From assembly GCF_000143415.4 (NCBI RefSeq), contig NW_003314339.1:747155-811154 (forward strand): a DNA stretch of 64,000 bases. Reading direction: 5' to 3'. Made by a program: the position numbers and the translations under genes. Below, one piece after another: positions 22,224 to 35,739 of this stretch; the stretch's first letter is position 1; each line of letters starts with the position of its first letter. Source of the stretch: Selaginella moellendorffii (lineage: Eukaryota > Streptophyta > Lycopodiopsida > Selaginellales > Selaginellaceae). Under the pieces are notes generated by a model that did no database searches, was not told the origin of the DNA, and was given only the letters and a program-made list of their open reading frames with translations.

Positions 22224-24519
22224 TCTGAAAGTGCAGAAAAGAAGTTAAGACCATACAAAAAATGATTGGAGAATGGCCTAAATCATAACATACCAAACAA
22301 CCTCAATAGCATGAGGCCACATGCCATTATTCAAACATGCTATTGACACCCACGTGAAATTTCGCATTCACAAAATTGGCATGAGGCCTCATGCCATCTT
22401 GATATACACACAGCTGCAAGCAAGTAAAAACATACATGACAATACGCTAGCCATGAAATTGCAAGGGCCCAAAATGGCATGTGGCCTCATGCCATTTCTA
22501 AATGTGGTCCTAAGCCATTCCATGGTGAACATACCAGGAAGCACAAGTGCCGAATATCAAGAGGAAGCGGTAGCCACACCAAAGACAGTGCCGCTCGCAA
22601 CACCGCAACTACTCGTAGCGCCGCTCGCAACACCGCAACTGCTCGTAGCGCCGCTCGCACAAACTGCCACTCGCATAAACTGCCGCTCGCAATGGCACTC
22701 GCAATGCCGCAACCGCTCGTAGACGCATAAACCACAGCTCACAACGCTGCTTACACAAGCAGCGCTCACTGCGCTCAGCGGAACCAAGAACACGGCGCAC
22801 AAAAATGATAGACCTAGGAATGAGTTCGAGAATTCAAAAATAACACATGCTTGAATGTCACATTAAATCCTCTGACAAACCAGATTTTATGACTTCTCTG
22901 ACAAATTTCAAACTGAGTAGCTTCTAGACTTTGCTGTCGGAGGTTGAACTTTGTCACATCATGTCCTTGCCTCGATCCAGCTGTGCCATGTCAGTGATTC
23001 GAACTTTGCCATGCCATGTCAGCGATCCGCGCCAAGATTATTTGCCGTGTAAAGGAATAATTATGCTGTGTGTGTACGTCCATTTATGCCAATATAAGGC
23101 CACACGCCATTCAAAGAATAATGCTAGTCGAGCATTTTTTGGTGCATTTTTGGGTTCAAAATTGCATGAGCCCACACGCTATAAAGTTTACCTGTACCAA
23201 AAATAGAAACAGCTTTATTTACTTGGGAATTTAAGTGGTTGAGGCATTTTTAAACTTACAAACACATGCCCTACTTACATTCCTTTGGTTGCTTAAAATT
23301 CAAAAATATTATAAACCTTTCTTTTTGCATTTTCAATGTTTTCAATTATGGTTTTTGATTTTCGCAGGACCAGCCTAGTAATCTATTTGCATCCCGTCAT
23401 GTTTATAGCTAGCTTTCGTTTGTCCCCTTCGCTAGCCTGAGATACATCTGCTCGGCATCTGCCTCTTACAGCATTTGCCCAGAAAGGGCATCTTTCTTCA
23501 CGCAGCATTTGCCACATGTTTAGGGTTTAGGGTTTCGGGTTTAGCAATTCAGTAGCTTGATAAACATGCAAATACAAAACTTGATGCAAAATCCTTTGAT
23601 ATGTCACAATGCCCCTAGGACCATAAACACATTTCAATAAAAAGGGTCCTTTCATTTCATAACTCCTTACGTAGATCTTGGTGAAACCAGAGTTAGTGAA
23701 GTTAGTTTCTTGTGATCCCGCATCTGATTGTGATGTCCCTTTGCAGTGTCGATGGAAAGGTCAATGGACACCAAACTATAAAATCTTGGAGCAAAATAAC
23801 GGTCGGATCTATGGCAAATGCCCCTGAAACATTGTAAGGCTCGTGTGGTCTCATGTGGTGTCCGATCGAGATGCTTCTTTGCAGGGTCATCAAGAAAGAC
23901 ATTGTATACCATTCTGTAAAATCTAGTTGCGATCTAACGGTTGGATCTCCAGAAAACTCAAAAAAATCTCACGCGTGTCAGAATATCCTAGGAATATACT
24001 CCTATGTGACCCTGAAAATGGCATGCGGCCCCACGCCATTCAAGAGATAACGCCAGATGACGCCGAGAATTTTTTGGTGCATTTTTTGGGTTCAAAATTG
24101 CATGAGCCCACACGCTATAAAGTTTATCTTTGCCAAATAGAGAAAAGTTTATCTGTGTCATGTGAAGTAGTTACAGTCCTTTGTGCTCGGCATCTGCCTC
24201 TTGCAGCATTTGCACTGAAAGGGAATTTTTCTCCATTCAGCATTTGGCCCTGAAAATGGCATGCGCCCACACGCCATTCAAGGAATAACGCCACAGGACG
24301 CCTGGATTTTTGGGTTTAAAATGTTTAGGGTTTTATGGGTTTTTTCAAAATATTTTGGGTCCAACGTTTTTTGGGTTTCTTTGGTTCAAAATTGCATGAG
24401 CCCACACGCTATAATATTGATTTGAGAGAAAAATAGAAACAGATAGAATTTCTTTATTTAGCTGAACATCTGCCATTTTTGGAAATACAAGATGCTTTGG
24501 AATATCCAATCATGCATGG
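22224..24519. other. Divergent intergenic/leader region of the transposon (copy 2)
   Basis: 2.3 kb between the two divergent genes, without a supported coding sequence. It contains the transposase leader with GCGAGCGGC-type repeats (22590-22800), many palindromic motifs (22306-22327, 22376-22397, 22474-22495, 24018-24039, 24256-24277), three related modules ending in GCATGAGCCCACACGCTATA (about 23085-23200, 24018-24130, 24256-24420), and a short telomere-like TTTAGGG run near 23518-23545. Confidence 0.7.
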
Positions 24520-24527
24520 TATAAATA
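24520..24527 (+). promoter_or_regulatory. TATA box of the ParB-like/FCP1 gene (copy 2)
   Basis: TATAAATA in GGTATAAATATAGCGAGG, about 600 bp before the ATG, followed by a duplicated block (about 24562-24700) in which GAGGAATGATGACGT occurs twice. TGACGT is a known bZIP-type site. The element is identical at 46339-46346 in copy 3. Promoter function is inferred from position. Confidence 0.55.
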
Positions 24528-25128
24528 TAGCGAGGGTATTAAATGATATCCCAATCATGATCTTTCTTTTGGATTTCGCGTGCATGCAGTCCGAGGAATG
24601 ATGACGTTGCGGATTTCTTTTGGATTTTGCGTGCTTGCATGCGCGCGGCAATCCAGAAATTAATGGTGGCGCCCAAGTCCGAGGAATGATGACGTGGCGG
24701 GATTACCAACCGTCGTGACATTTCGCGCATGGTAGGTTAGGTTTTGCATTTTGCTTCGTACTCGCGCTCGCACACTCGCGCTCGCATCGCGCTCCCACTC
24801 GCGATCACGCTCACATTCGCACTCATCTACCTTCTCTACAGGTTTCTCATGTGCATCGGCGTCCACTCACGCTTGCATCACACTTGCACTCGCATCGCGC
24901 TCGTGTGCATCGGCGTCCACTTCAAGACACACCCAGTTTGTAACTTCGCCACCAACTCCGCCGCCCACTCCGCCACCCACACGCAGCCCACTTGGCGTCT
25001 CGGGAGATTTCAGCGCCACTCTCCAACTATAAGTGGCAAAGTAGCCTTGCTGCTACGATCCACTGCACACACAGTGCACATTCGCCAGCGAGTCCGGCCT
25101 TGATTGTCACGCCTCCATTCGGCTTCAA

Positions 25129-28100
25129 ATGGTAAGTCTTTTAGGCCAAGTAGAAAATGGCATGAGGCCACATGCAATTCAATAGCAACATTGGCATGCA
25201 CCGATTGGGCTCTCGAGTGCAGTCCGGTTACAGATGGCGTGTAGCCTCACGCCATCTTCGGATGCAGCCTCAAGACATCTGATGCAGTGGTGAATGGCGT
25301 GTGGCCTCACGTTATTTCTAGCTGCTAGCTTTTCATCTGTCAGCTCTAATTGTTATGCATTTCTGAACAGGCGAGGAATTGCGTTCTTCTTCCAGCCACT
25401 GTCAATGTGGATGCAGAGAAGGGGGAGGAGCTCACCAGTTGGACTTTTGGGATTGAAGGCGAGGATCTGATGCTGTACAACACAGATGGTGGGAGAAAAG
25501 AATGCATGGGGATCCTCATCCAAGTGACAGACACTCCATGCAGTTCCATGCAAGAATATAGACTGGCACTTGTGGTAGAGACAGCATCCGCCTTCAAGAT
25601 CCACCTTGCACATCCTAGCGGCTTCCCGGAGGGGGGCAGCGGCTATGAGGAATTCCTAGAGGGAGCTAGGGAGAGGTTGTCCAGGAGGCCCACAATTTCA
25701 AAGACGCTGCGGGTCTATGAAGATCACATGGAATCCACGGACCTCACCTACGGCGATGTTCAAAAACTATATTCCAACATTGAGCCGTTGAGAGTGCCTC
25801 CAGTTCGCAAAGCGAAGGGGAAGGGGGTCGATCTGGAAACTACCCCGAAGTAGAAAAGAAGCTCAAGCCGACGTCCGACTCTTTTGCTCCAAAAAAGAAG
25901 CTACTCGGTGATGCCATTGCCTCGGGTTCGAACACTACACCCACCAAAAAGAAGAGCCGCAAAGAGCAGAAAGAGCAAGAAGAGGCAGCAAAAATCGTCG
26001 CAGATAATAGTACTTGTTACTATTCCAACAAAGTATATACAATCGACGTGAGCCGTATCGACATCCAAAGAAAATACAACCACAGGCTAGTATCTAATGA
26101 GTGGGTGGAGAAACTGAAGTAGAAGATGCTGGCAAGTCCAGTAACACCCGACATCGCAGACGTGATCCCCTACTACCGAACAATGAAGGGCGAGACGAGG
26201 TTTCCAGACTTGATCAATAGGAAGGTGTTGGACGATCAGAACATCCGGTTCTATGCCGTCTCCGGGCAGCATTCTAGCTTGGCGATGCAAGAGATAGTTG
26301 TGGATATTATGGTGGGCGAGGAGGTGAAGAAAGTCTTCAAGACAAGAGTTGTCCGCCTGATAAAAGGCAACTTGCCCCTCCAATCTATCATATACATCTC
26401 CCACGCGCAAAATGTCAAGCAAGAAACGTGCTACAAGTCGGGTCTGCACGAGACATTGGCACGAACACGGAAGCTCTGGGTTCAACTGAAGAAGCCACAA
26501 AAACCAGGACAAGGACGTGCACTAGCAACTAGCGCCTGGCAGGTAAGCCTCGTTGCATGTGGCATAGCATGTGGCCTCATGCCATTTCCATTGCAGGAAT
26601 TCTCGAGTCTTCTCTCAAAAACACTGGGCGTCAATGACACACTAAGCATCCATAACATTCTACTCGCGACAAAAGTTGTTTTTGACAAATGGGTAGATGT
26701 GCTGAGGAGGTACTATGACGGGGAGTTGCTAAACTCAATGGGTGTGGAGGACGGCCGGAAGCCCAATGATTTGAAGCTCAACGCCTTGTGTTTCTCGCGG
26801 TCTCTAGACGACGACAACCTTCTGACAGTGGCTAATGCTCTTCTACGTGGTGAGGTAGTCTTCAACAAGACCAAAATGACTCCCGGCCATATTATGACAT
26901 ACGAGGACTTGTGCACGACTCTGAGAGCTCGTGCGCTATTGAAGGATTGGATCTTCGAGCAAGTGGCCGTGGAGAGGGTGAGCATCGACACCACACAAGA
27001 GATGATGGAAGAGCTGGAGTTGTCAAATGAAGACATCGACGAGTATGTGAAGGGGGCCCCCAAGTTCATCGATCTGCTGCGGGATGCCATGAAAAGTAAA
27101 GCTGAGAAGTTGGATCAGTATCCAAATTTCATTAAGAGGGATGTCGACCGCCGGCTTCAGAAACAGCTCGACCCCGTAGCAGAGGCCTATCGAGAACCTT
27201 ACCGGGTATACGTGAATTCGGATGAGGATCAAAGGTGGAGGAGCATCGTTTCCCGCGGAGATGAGCAGGTCAAGAACATCTTTTGTGTGATGGACTTCAC
27301 AAACAAGGAGATCACTCATGCAGACGAAGTCAGCTCCATCATTGACTTAATGGTGGGACTTGCGGAGGTGGAATCTTCAGTTCACTATATGATCTACGAC
27401 TCCGAATCCTATCACAAGTTCTGGAAGACCTTGAACGAGGTGAAGGCTCAGTTGAAAGGCAAGGAGATGCAGGAGATCCATGGGATAATGGCTAAGAAGA
27501 AGATACCGACGAATGTCCGCATCTTCACACTCGCCCTTGTTATTGGTCCTGCAGCAAAGTGGGACTGGAGTGACTTCCCAGCTTCGTTCGACAAGGCCGA
27601 TTGAATTGATCTGAGGGAGGTCAATTTACCTGTGCCTGAGGAACTGAAGATGGCTATGGAGCTTTCGAATCCAGAGAAAGCTCCAGGTGCAGCATGGGAA
27701 ATGCTCAGCTGGGTCTTCAACGCAATAGCACCTGCTTCCGACTCCAAGGGCAAATGCGTTGTCGAGTACAACTGCAGCGGACTATTCTTTCGAGCCGCAC
27801 TACTCAAGGGTGTCCCGTGTGTTGTGGTGACAAACTCCATTGAAGAGGTGACTGTAAGGGACTAAATTTTCCATTCTACTTTAGTCACTTAACCACACCT
27901 CTGACCACTTGGAGGAGTCTCATTCACAACCTCCATAAGTCCAATCCAGGACTTGGGACTTGCTAGCCCCGAGAATGGCATCCATGCCACTCAACATTTG
28001 CACTTGGTCCAAGTGCTCCACGTGTCCGATCCCATGACCGACACTCAAAGGTACCACCAACATAGCAGCCCGTTACGCTAAGGCCATGCCCAATCACCTT

Positions 28101-31100
28101 TGCCACACTGGTAGTCCAATACCACTTGCATCACCGTCTTGGCTCTCCAAGACTAGGCAAACCATCCGTGAGTGGTCATCTCAGATCCACTCCTTAGCAT
28201 CCTTAGGATGCCCACCGACAAGGGGAATAGCCTTCCCCAATATCCCTCTGTCAGTCCCCACTAAGTCCCTTTCTGCCCCTGGCCGTGTTTGCCAACACTG
28301 CTACTGGATCGAGACCCACAGGCCCGACCACTAAGTCCCACGGTCCTCTGGGACTTCCTCACCACACGACTGTGTCCTTGGTCACTACCCCAGAGGACTG
28401 CTCCTCTTCCTTTCCACAGTCTGGGCCTTTGGGACAACATTTTGGAGCACCGTGGCCTTACGCAAGCCACCTGGGTACTCTCCTCGCCTTCTGCCCTTGG
28501 GTGCTCTAGCCATGGGCTTAGAGCGGGTTCCGTTGAGCTACACCAGGTATCCAAGTAGGTAGTGCCACCCACACTTGGACTGGGAGCATCGGCCAGTCGA
28601 TCTCTCGGGGGAACTAGAGCCGGCTCTTGAACACTTCACCAAGCTACCCCGCTTGTCGGTCTGTGTTGACTCTAGTCTTGGACTTCCCAGTGGGCAGCTC
28701 ATCACCCAACACTAGGTCCGGCCTTTCTGGGCCAAACTGGCCTTTCCTGGCCAAACTGGCTCCACTGCAGTCCTCCCCCTACTATACTTTTGGAGCTCAC
28801 CAAACCCCCCAGGGTCTGGGAGACGAACACTTTGGGCTTTCACCCTCTCAGGCTCTGGACTCGGACTCGGACTCGGACTCGGACTCGAATTCGGACTCGG
28901 ACTCGGGCTCGGCCTCGGGCTCGGCCTCGGTCTCGGTCTCGGTCCCGATCTCGGTCTCGGTCTCGGTCTCGGTCCCGGTCTCGGTCTTGACTTCGGACTC
29001 CATCTCGGACTCCATCTCGGACTCCATCTTGGACTCCATCTCAGACTCCATCTCGGACTCCATCTCGGGTCCATCTCGGGTCCATCTCGGACTCCATCTC
29101 GGACTCCATATCGGGTCCATCTCGGACTCCATCTCGGACTCCATTTCGGGTCCATCTCGGGTCCACCTCGGACTCCATCTTGGACTCCATCTCGGACTCC
29201 ATCTTGGACTCCATCTCGGGTCTATCTCGGACTCCACTTCGGACTCCAACTCGGGTCCATCTCGGGTCCACCTCGGACTCCACTTCGGACTCCATCTCGG
29301 GTCCATCTCGGACTCCACTTCGGACTCCAACTCGGGTCCATCTCGGACTCCACTTCGGACTCCAACTCGGGTCCATCTCGGACTCCACTTCGGACTCCAA
29401 CTCGAGTCCATCTCGGACACTCCCACGTGTCATGTGTTGGTCCTTTTGGGTCCCTTTTTGGAGCCTCACCTTTTGCTCGCTTCGTGCTCGTTCCTCGAGC
29501 ACTTCGTTGGGAGTTCCACTCCCGCTCTTGACTTTTCAAGTCGGAGCTTTTGGTCCAAACGTGTTACGCTCGTTTGGCTCTCGCTTCGGCCACTACCATG
29601 TGGCGCCCTTCCGGCTCCACTTTGGGGCCTAGGGATTTTGTGTCTCACAGTGACTTCAATGAAGCATATAATTACAGTTGAAAAGAAAAACAGTATCTTC
29701 TTTGCGAACCTGGTGAGTACGCACTTTAAGTTTAAATGTTATCTCACAAGCTTTGTATGCAGGAGCGTGGCCACCCCCAGATGCTGACATGGCATTAACA
29801 GGTACTGTTGAAGATACCCATGTTGGGCCGAGCTCACAACCTGCACAAGGTAAGGTCACGTGAGGCCTCACGCCATTTTGATTATAGATTGTTGTGAATA
29901 TTCAAACACGAGGACTGAAAAGCGCACTGGTGGTACGTCGAAGAAGGACAAACAGACAAGCAATAGGAAAAAAGGAGGTACAAATTATATTTGCAATGGC
30001 GTGTGGTCTCATGCCATTCCTTGCAGGAGACACTTCTTCAAAGGCAAAGCAGGCAAGCACCAGCCAAGCTCAAACTGACAATGGTCATAAAAAGCGAAAG
30101 CACGTTGGACAATCGTCGGGATCAGAGGCGTTTGATTCGAAAAGGAAGAAGGGCAACAAAAAGATGATAGGTAATGCCTCGCGGTCACCACCTCCTGACT
30201 CAGATTCCTATGGCGGACTCCCCTTCCCTAATCTCAATGGAGAGGTACAATGGATGAGGGATGCTTTTCAAGTCAGGGCCACGTTTTTCTCATTTCGTCG
30301 TCTTCGAAGGGTGCAAGAACGTGCACAAACCATGTTAAGATAGTCGGGTGAGGATACGGTCCTAGGTCACGCACTAAAACAGGCTATGGATGTCTTGTAT
30401 TTTGAGATGGAGACTCGGCCAGATGATTTTTCCAAGATGGTCCTGGAAGAACAAGCCATCCAGCCTGAGCAGCCTATGGAAGAAATGCATGAGGGGGATG
30501 AGGAGCCAAAGAAAGATAATGAGCAGGAAGAGCAGAAGGACGAAGAGGAGGACAAAGAAGAGGAGGACGAAGAAGAGGAGGATGAAGAGGACTTGGATGG
30601 TCCTCACAATGGTGACGATCACAATAACGACAACGACGATGATGACGACGATGGCTAGCCTGAGGTGGCCAAAGAGCAGCGGAGGAAGGTCATACAAGAC
30701 AAACCATCAGGTAAATAATAGTACATCCATTCCTAACCTTTTACCATTTCTAACATTGTCCATGTAGGTCGCAAAGCAAATGGTAAGTAGAGATTATTCA
30801 GTTGAATTAAGATACAAACTCTAGCCTTTAGTGTCGAGGAAGGATAGTGCCAAGCAAGGGTCGAAACGTATGTCCAATCCTTCAGAATCAGCAGTGCGCC
30901 CAAGTGATATCGGTCCTAGTTCCTCAATAGCAGTTGATGGTAAATACAGTATAGTCGATTCAATGTGCTAATGAGTTTGTTTTTAGTAGCACGGGAGGAT
31001 ACCATCTCAATCGAAGGGAGATATTTGGACATGCATATGGATCCGCCAGTGGACTCTACTTGCCTGCAAGAGTCATCAGAGCTGGTGGAGGCTACTATCC

Positions 31101-32481
31101 ATATCAACGCCAAGCAAGCTGACCACGCTCCACTTGATGCTGCCCATACCACTGAGTCAATCTTGTCCATATATCCAACTGACGGTGACCAGGCGCCATT
31201 GGACCCGCATGAGGCTGCCCCAGCCGCCGAGCCGGTCGTATCCTCATTTCCAACGGACTCAACGTGTGCCCAATCGTCTGACTATGCGCCGTTGGAACCT
31301 CCCTACACCGCCCCTGCTACCGGTTCGGTCATGTCCACTTTGCCAACGGAGGCACCAGCTGAAATGGCGTGTGATCACACGCCATCGGAACCACCCCATG
31401 CCACTGTTGAGCCAGTTGTACCAGAGTCTACAGCTGAAATGGCATGTGCCCACACACCATCGGATGCGATTGACCCCACATTGCAGGGGAGAGTATTTCT
31501 GCCCTTCACGTTTCCTCGACCAAAACCCTCTGAACGACCATCGGGAGCACCATTCGCTAATATTGTAGATGGTAAAATTGACTTGTACCATTTTTTATAC
31601 TGACGCATTTCATTTCAGAGTCATGGCGAAGGTACTGTATCGTTTTTGATGTGAACGGTGTCCTTTTCTCCCATGAGCGTGGCTCGTCCTCAAATGTCAC
31701 TGCACCCTCCAAAGCCTGCGGTCGCAAGTTGGTCAAAAGAGACAGATTCACATTAATCACACGGGAGAAACTGCGGGATCTAATAATGACCATGCGACAC
31801 TTAAAACAGAGGGCCGGGTTCAATTTGCAATTGGGAGTTTGGACATCCATGATGCGCCACAATGCATTAACGTTGCTACAGATGATGCACGATCAGACGC
31901 GAGTAATATTACCATTTGACTTTCTCCTAACGCAGGAGGATTGCTTAACTATGGTCCATGTGAGGGGTAGCAAGCCCATCTTCGTCAAGCCAGAGGCTGT
32001 AGTGATGAACCGGACTGCTAGGTCAAGTGAAATCCTCATCATCGATGACTCGCCGATTAAAACTGCAGCGAACACGCACACATATGCAGTGCACCCCATC
32101 TCTTGCAGTATGGAAACTAGGGAGAAGAAACCGTATGTTCCGGGGGACTTTGCAGAACGGCTTGGAGCGATGGTGATAGAGAACCGGCCAGTCTAGGAGG
32201 TGGCTGCAGAAATCAACCAAATGGCAGATGGAACGGTATATCAAAAGCCATTTGATCGGACAGACACCAGTCATCATTTATGGCATGTATATTGTCTAGC
32301 CAAGCACTATCTGCATCTCCATAATCTGCTCAACCGGATGGGTTCTTCGACCACTGAACATGAGCGTGGACGTATTAGAGAAGAGATGGCATTACTATTG
32401 GGTTTAAATCCTGATAGTGTGGAGAGTGATGAAATTCCAAGATTATTGTATAGGCGTTGGAGGCAAAAAATAACAGTCTGA
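25129..32481 (+). pseudogene. ParB-like/FCP1-phosphatase fusion gene (copy 2)
   Basis: The start codon is the last three bases of the leader exon (25129-25131), followed by a 239-nt intron (25132-25370) carrying three palindromic motifs; exon 2 reads ARNCVLLPATVN. A 54-nt intron at 26543-26596 also holds the motif. Around residues 225-345 a ParB-like pattern is seen (YTIDVSRI, NHRLVS, FYAVSGQHSSLA), then a long domain of unknown type, an acidic tract and the FCP1 domain; total about 1,640 residues. Damage: TAG at 25851, an 8-bp deletion after it, TAG at 26120, TGA at 27602, a solo LTR at 27853-29649, TAGs at 30341, 30656 and 32194. Role unknown; ParB-type domains bind DNA or cleave nucleotides, so a DNA-binding partner of the transposase is a reasonable inference. 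Confidence 0.75.
27853..29649 (-). mobile_element. Solo LTR (type 1) inside transposon copy 2
   Basis: 1,797 bp, + strand TGTAAGGGACTAAATTTTCC to TGTCTCACA, TSD GTGAC at 27848-27852 and 29650-29654. Copy 1 shows the empty site (GAAGAGGTGACTTCAATGG, about 610-628). Array at about 28858-29415. This is the deepest level of nesting on this side. Confidence 0.93.
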
Positions 32482-32899
32482 GATGGCATGTATTTATTTA
32501 AAAATGTAACTTATTATGGCATGGGGTTCCATGCCATTGTATTAATATTAAAAGACAATTCTTTGAGAGGATTTGCATTATACTAGAAGTGTTACAGCAT
32601 GTTATTGGAAGTCTACGAAGTTGTTTTATTAATAAGGGGAAAGTAAAGATTGAATAGGGACTTGGGCTCCACCTAGACTCGGAGCAACTGAGCCAATATT
32701 AAAAGGATGGAAAGAAATTGGACGACAATGACAAGGAGAAGAGAGAGGTGAAGCAGTGGCAGGGGGAGGAGAAGTGATTGAGTAGACATTTCCTTGTTTA
32801 AAATAAAATGGCATGTGCCTCAATGCAGTTGAATTTTGTTATATTTATATACTATATAAAGGTTTGGAAACCTTATTTTACAAGTGGGATAATGACAAT

Positions 32900-32923
32900 T
32901 CCCACTTTAACGAAATAGAGCTT
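32900..32923 (-). repeat. Right terminal inverted repeat, copy 2
   Basis: The reverse complement matches the left end over 24 bp and then diverges. GTGGGA at 32884-32889 can pair with TCCCAC at 32900-32905, a subterminal hairpin present only at this end. Confidence 0.92.
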
Positions 32924-32927
32924 CTAG

Positions 32928-35641
32928 GCGAACCAAGGACTATAGAGTTTGTTCAAGGTAGCCAAAGCACCGATGAGGTACTTCGACAAGCGAAAGTCGA
33001 AGTAGGGACATGGAAAGTAGACATGAATTTCACCGTCTTGGACATGGCGGGATTTGACGTGATCTTCGGAATGGATTGGTTTAATCGGTTCGTGGTAGCC
33101 CTGCATGGACAAGGTAGGAACCTTGTGGTATTGGCGAATGCCCAAAGAAGAAGATCTAGGGTGGAGGCCCAGGATCTAAAGGTAGGGCAAAGCAAGGCCA
33201 AAGAGTCATGCTTAAACCTGGTGTCCACGAGAGGACAACTCACTAAAGGAACTAAGGCAGCCTCTTTGTGCTTACTCTCGGTGAAGAGTGACAAAAAGAC
33301 AAGAACGGAAGAAGTACCTTTAGTGATCTAGCGGGTACTGGACCAATTCCAAGATACCATGCCGGAGGAGCTACCGGCGGGGTTGCCCCCCGCACGACCG
33401 ATAGAACATAAGATTGAGCTGGTCGAGGGTGCTGAGGCGGTGGTTCGTCCACCCTATCGATTGAACGAAAAAGAACTCGCGGAGCTCAAGCGCCAACTAG
33501 AGGAGTTGGTGGACAAAGGGTATGTTAGGTTGAGCAAGTCGCCATATGGGGCGCCGGTGCTATTTGTGAAAAAGAAAGATGGATCTATGCGCATGTGTAT
33601 AGACTACCGGTTGCTCAACAAGTATACCAAGAAGAACAAGTACCCTTTGCCAAGGATCGAGGACCTGTTCGATAGGTTGGGAAAAGCAAAATACTTCTCG
33701 AGGATTGACCTAAGGTCAGGATACTACCAGATCAGGGTAGCTGAGGAAGATGTCGAGAAGACAACCTGTCGAACGAGGTATGGGAGCTTTGAGTTTCTGG
33801 TGATGCCTTTTGGGCTGTGCAATGCGCCGGCAACGTTTTCGGTGTTGATGAACCACATCTTTGTACCCTATCTAGATCATTTTGTGGTCGTCTATATCGA
33901 CGACATCCTAATCTATAGCGAGACGCTAGAGGAGCATGCCAAACACTTGGCGAAGGTGTTTGAGAAACTAAGGGAACACAAACTGTATGCTAAAGAGAGC
34001 AAATGTGACTTTGCTCAACAAGAGGAAAAGTTTCTCAGGCATGTGGTGGGTCAGGACGGGCTCAAGGTGGACCCGGAGAAGGTCCAAGCGATCTAGGAAT
34101 GGGAACGACCATCGAATGTACACGAGTTAAGGGCATTCTTGGGGCTATGCAACTACTACCAAAAGTTTATCAGACACTATTCGAGAGTAGCCCTGCCCTT
34201 AACGGACCAAACAAGAAAAGGGAAGATGGTATGGACAGCAGAATGCGAGGCGGCATTTGTCCACCTCAAAAGGAAGTTGAGGAAGGCTCCAGTGTTGGCA
34301 TTACCAGACTTTGGTAAGGACTTTGAGGTAGAAACGGATGCTTCGGACTTTGCGTTGGGCACAGTTTTGAAGCAAGACAACCATCCAGTAGCGTTCATCC
34401 AAGGCTAGTGGGGGCTTGTTGCAAAGCATCCCAATTCCAGATCGTCCGTGGAAGTGTCTCACGATCGACTTCATCACGGGACTGCCCCCAAGCGAGGGGT
34501 TCGATGCGATATTCGTGGTGGTGGACCGATTTTCAAAGATGGCACATTTCATACCCACCACAACGGAAGTGGATGCGGAAGGTGTGGCGAAGCTGTTCTT
34601 CGAACAAGTGGTTCGAGTGCGGGGAAGGCCGGAAGAGATTATCTCAGATCGAGATAAGATCTTCACCAGTAGGTTCTGGAGGACACTCCTAGAACAGTAT
34701 CACACGAAGTTGAAATTCAGCACAGCCTATCACCCACAGACAGGTATGGGGTATTAAGTCAAGTTGATGGCACTAACACTTCTTGACAAACGGACAAACG
34801 GAAAGGGTGAATAGGCAGTTGGAGGATTATTTGCGATGCTATGTCTCAGGAGACCAGACCAATTAGGTAAGTCATTTGGGACTTGCAGAAATGTGTTATA
34901 ACAACTCACCACATTCGAGCATCGGGGTGAGTCCATGGGAAGTCATCAATGGGCGAGCTGTTGAAGGTCCTGTGGAACTCGGCGTGGCCGAGTATCATGG
35001 AGAGTTACCCGCAGTGGAGGCATTCACGGCGGAAAGACTCAACATTTGGAATCTAGTGAGGGATTCCTTGGAACGGGCTCAACAAAGGCAAACTAAGTAT
35101 GCGAACCAAAAGCGTCGGGATGTGGAGTTCCAAGCTGCGGAGAAGGTGTGGCTGAACACCAAGAACCTTAGGCTACCAAGTGGGATCAGACGGAAGTTGA
35201 CCCAAAGGTAAAAATGCATGTATTCCTGTAAATGAATTGATCTTGAGTTCCTTAAGTAGGTTCGCGGGGCCTTATGAGATTGAGGCTCGAATCGGTAAAG
35301 TGGCTTACCGTCTCCGACTTCCTCGAGAGATGGGGAAGATGCATCCCGTGTTCCACGTGAACTTGCTCAAGCCTTATTTTGAGGATCTGCTTCGCAAGGA
35401 CCAAGTAAGACCTTTACCTAAGGTTATCCAAGGGGAGGAGGAATACGAAGTCGAGGCCATCCTCAATGCACGCAAGAGCAAGCGACAAGGACGCGAGGTG
35501 AGAGAGTTCCATGTGAAGTGGAAAGGATTTCCACACTGCGAAGCAACATGGGAACCGGAGGAGAACCTACTGAACGCGCGAGATCTAGTGGAGGAATTTC
35601 TGCATGGCAAAACTCTATATACTTATGCAAAGTTCAATTAA
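32928..35641 (+). pseudogene. pol: Gypsy-A protease C-terminus, RT, RNase H, integrase, chromodomain
   Basis: Resumes after the transposon with [14 protein letters not shown] motifs: [41 protein letters not shown] and the catalytic [12 protein letters not shown]. The RNase H start (TDASDFALG) is followed by a deletion of about 660 bp (relative to gypsy-B) that removes most of RNase H and the integrase zinc finger. The integrase core continues (DFITGLPPSEGFD; IISDRDKIF), then GPY (AGPYEIEARIG) and chromodomain (FHVKWKGFPHCEATWEPEENL). Stops at 33329 and 34094 are CAG to TAG changes. The putative intron at about 34745-34791 has lost its AG; the second (about 35210-35260) keeps GT-AG. Confidence 0.92.
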
Positions 35642-35739
35642 AAGTATCAATTTGAGAAGTTGAGCAATGGCATATGTTGGGACCCAAAGGCGCACCGAAG
35701 GTAAGCTAATTAGCATGGGTTAGCTAGGTCGACCAGGCG

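Larger units (their letters stand above)
19926..32923 (+). mobile_element. TIR DNA transposon, copy 2
   Basis: 12,998 bp bounded by 24-bp perfect terminal inverted repeats and by CTAG on both sides (19922-19925 and 32924-32927); the uninterrupted site is seen at 54632-54640 in gypsy-B. In + strand order it has a small acidic ORF (minus), a transposase remnant (minus) fused to an LTR fragment, a long leader/intergenic region, and the ParB-like/FCP1 gene (plus) with a solo LTR inside. About 2.6 kb of the transposase gene is missing, so this copy is non-autonomous. Confidence 0.92.

Noticed and set aside
22479-22800. Ala/Arg-rich ORFs in the GCGAGCGGC repeat (also 49658-49981 and 24744-25103)
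   Set aside because: Low-complexity translation of leader repeats in several frames, without a domain; they lie upstream of the assigned start codons.
32813-33331. ORF running from the transposon end into protease
   Set aside because: It crosses the insertion junction; only the part after 32923 is gypsy sequence.
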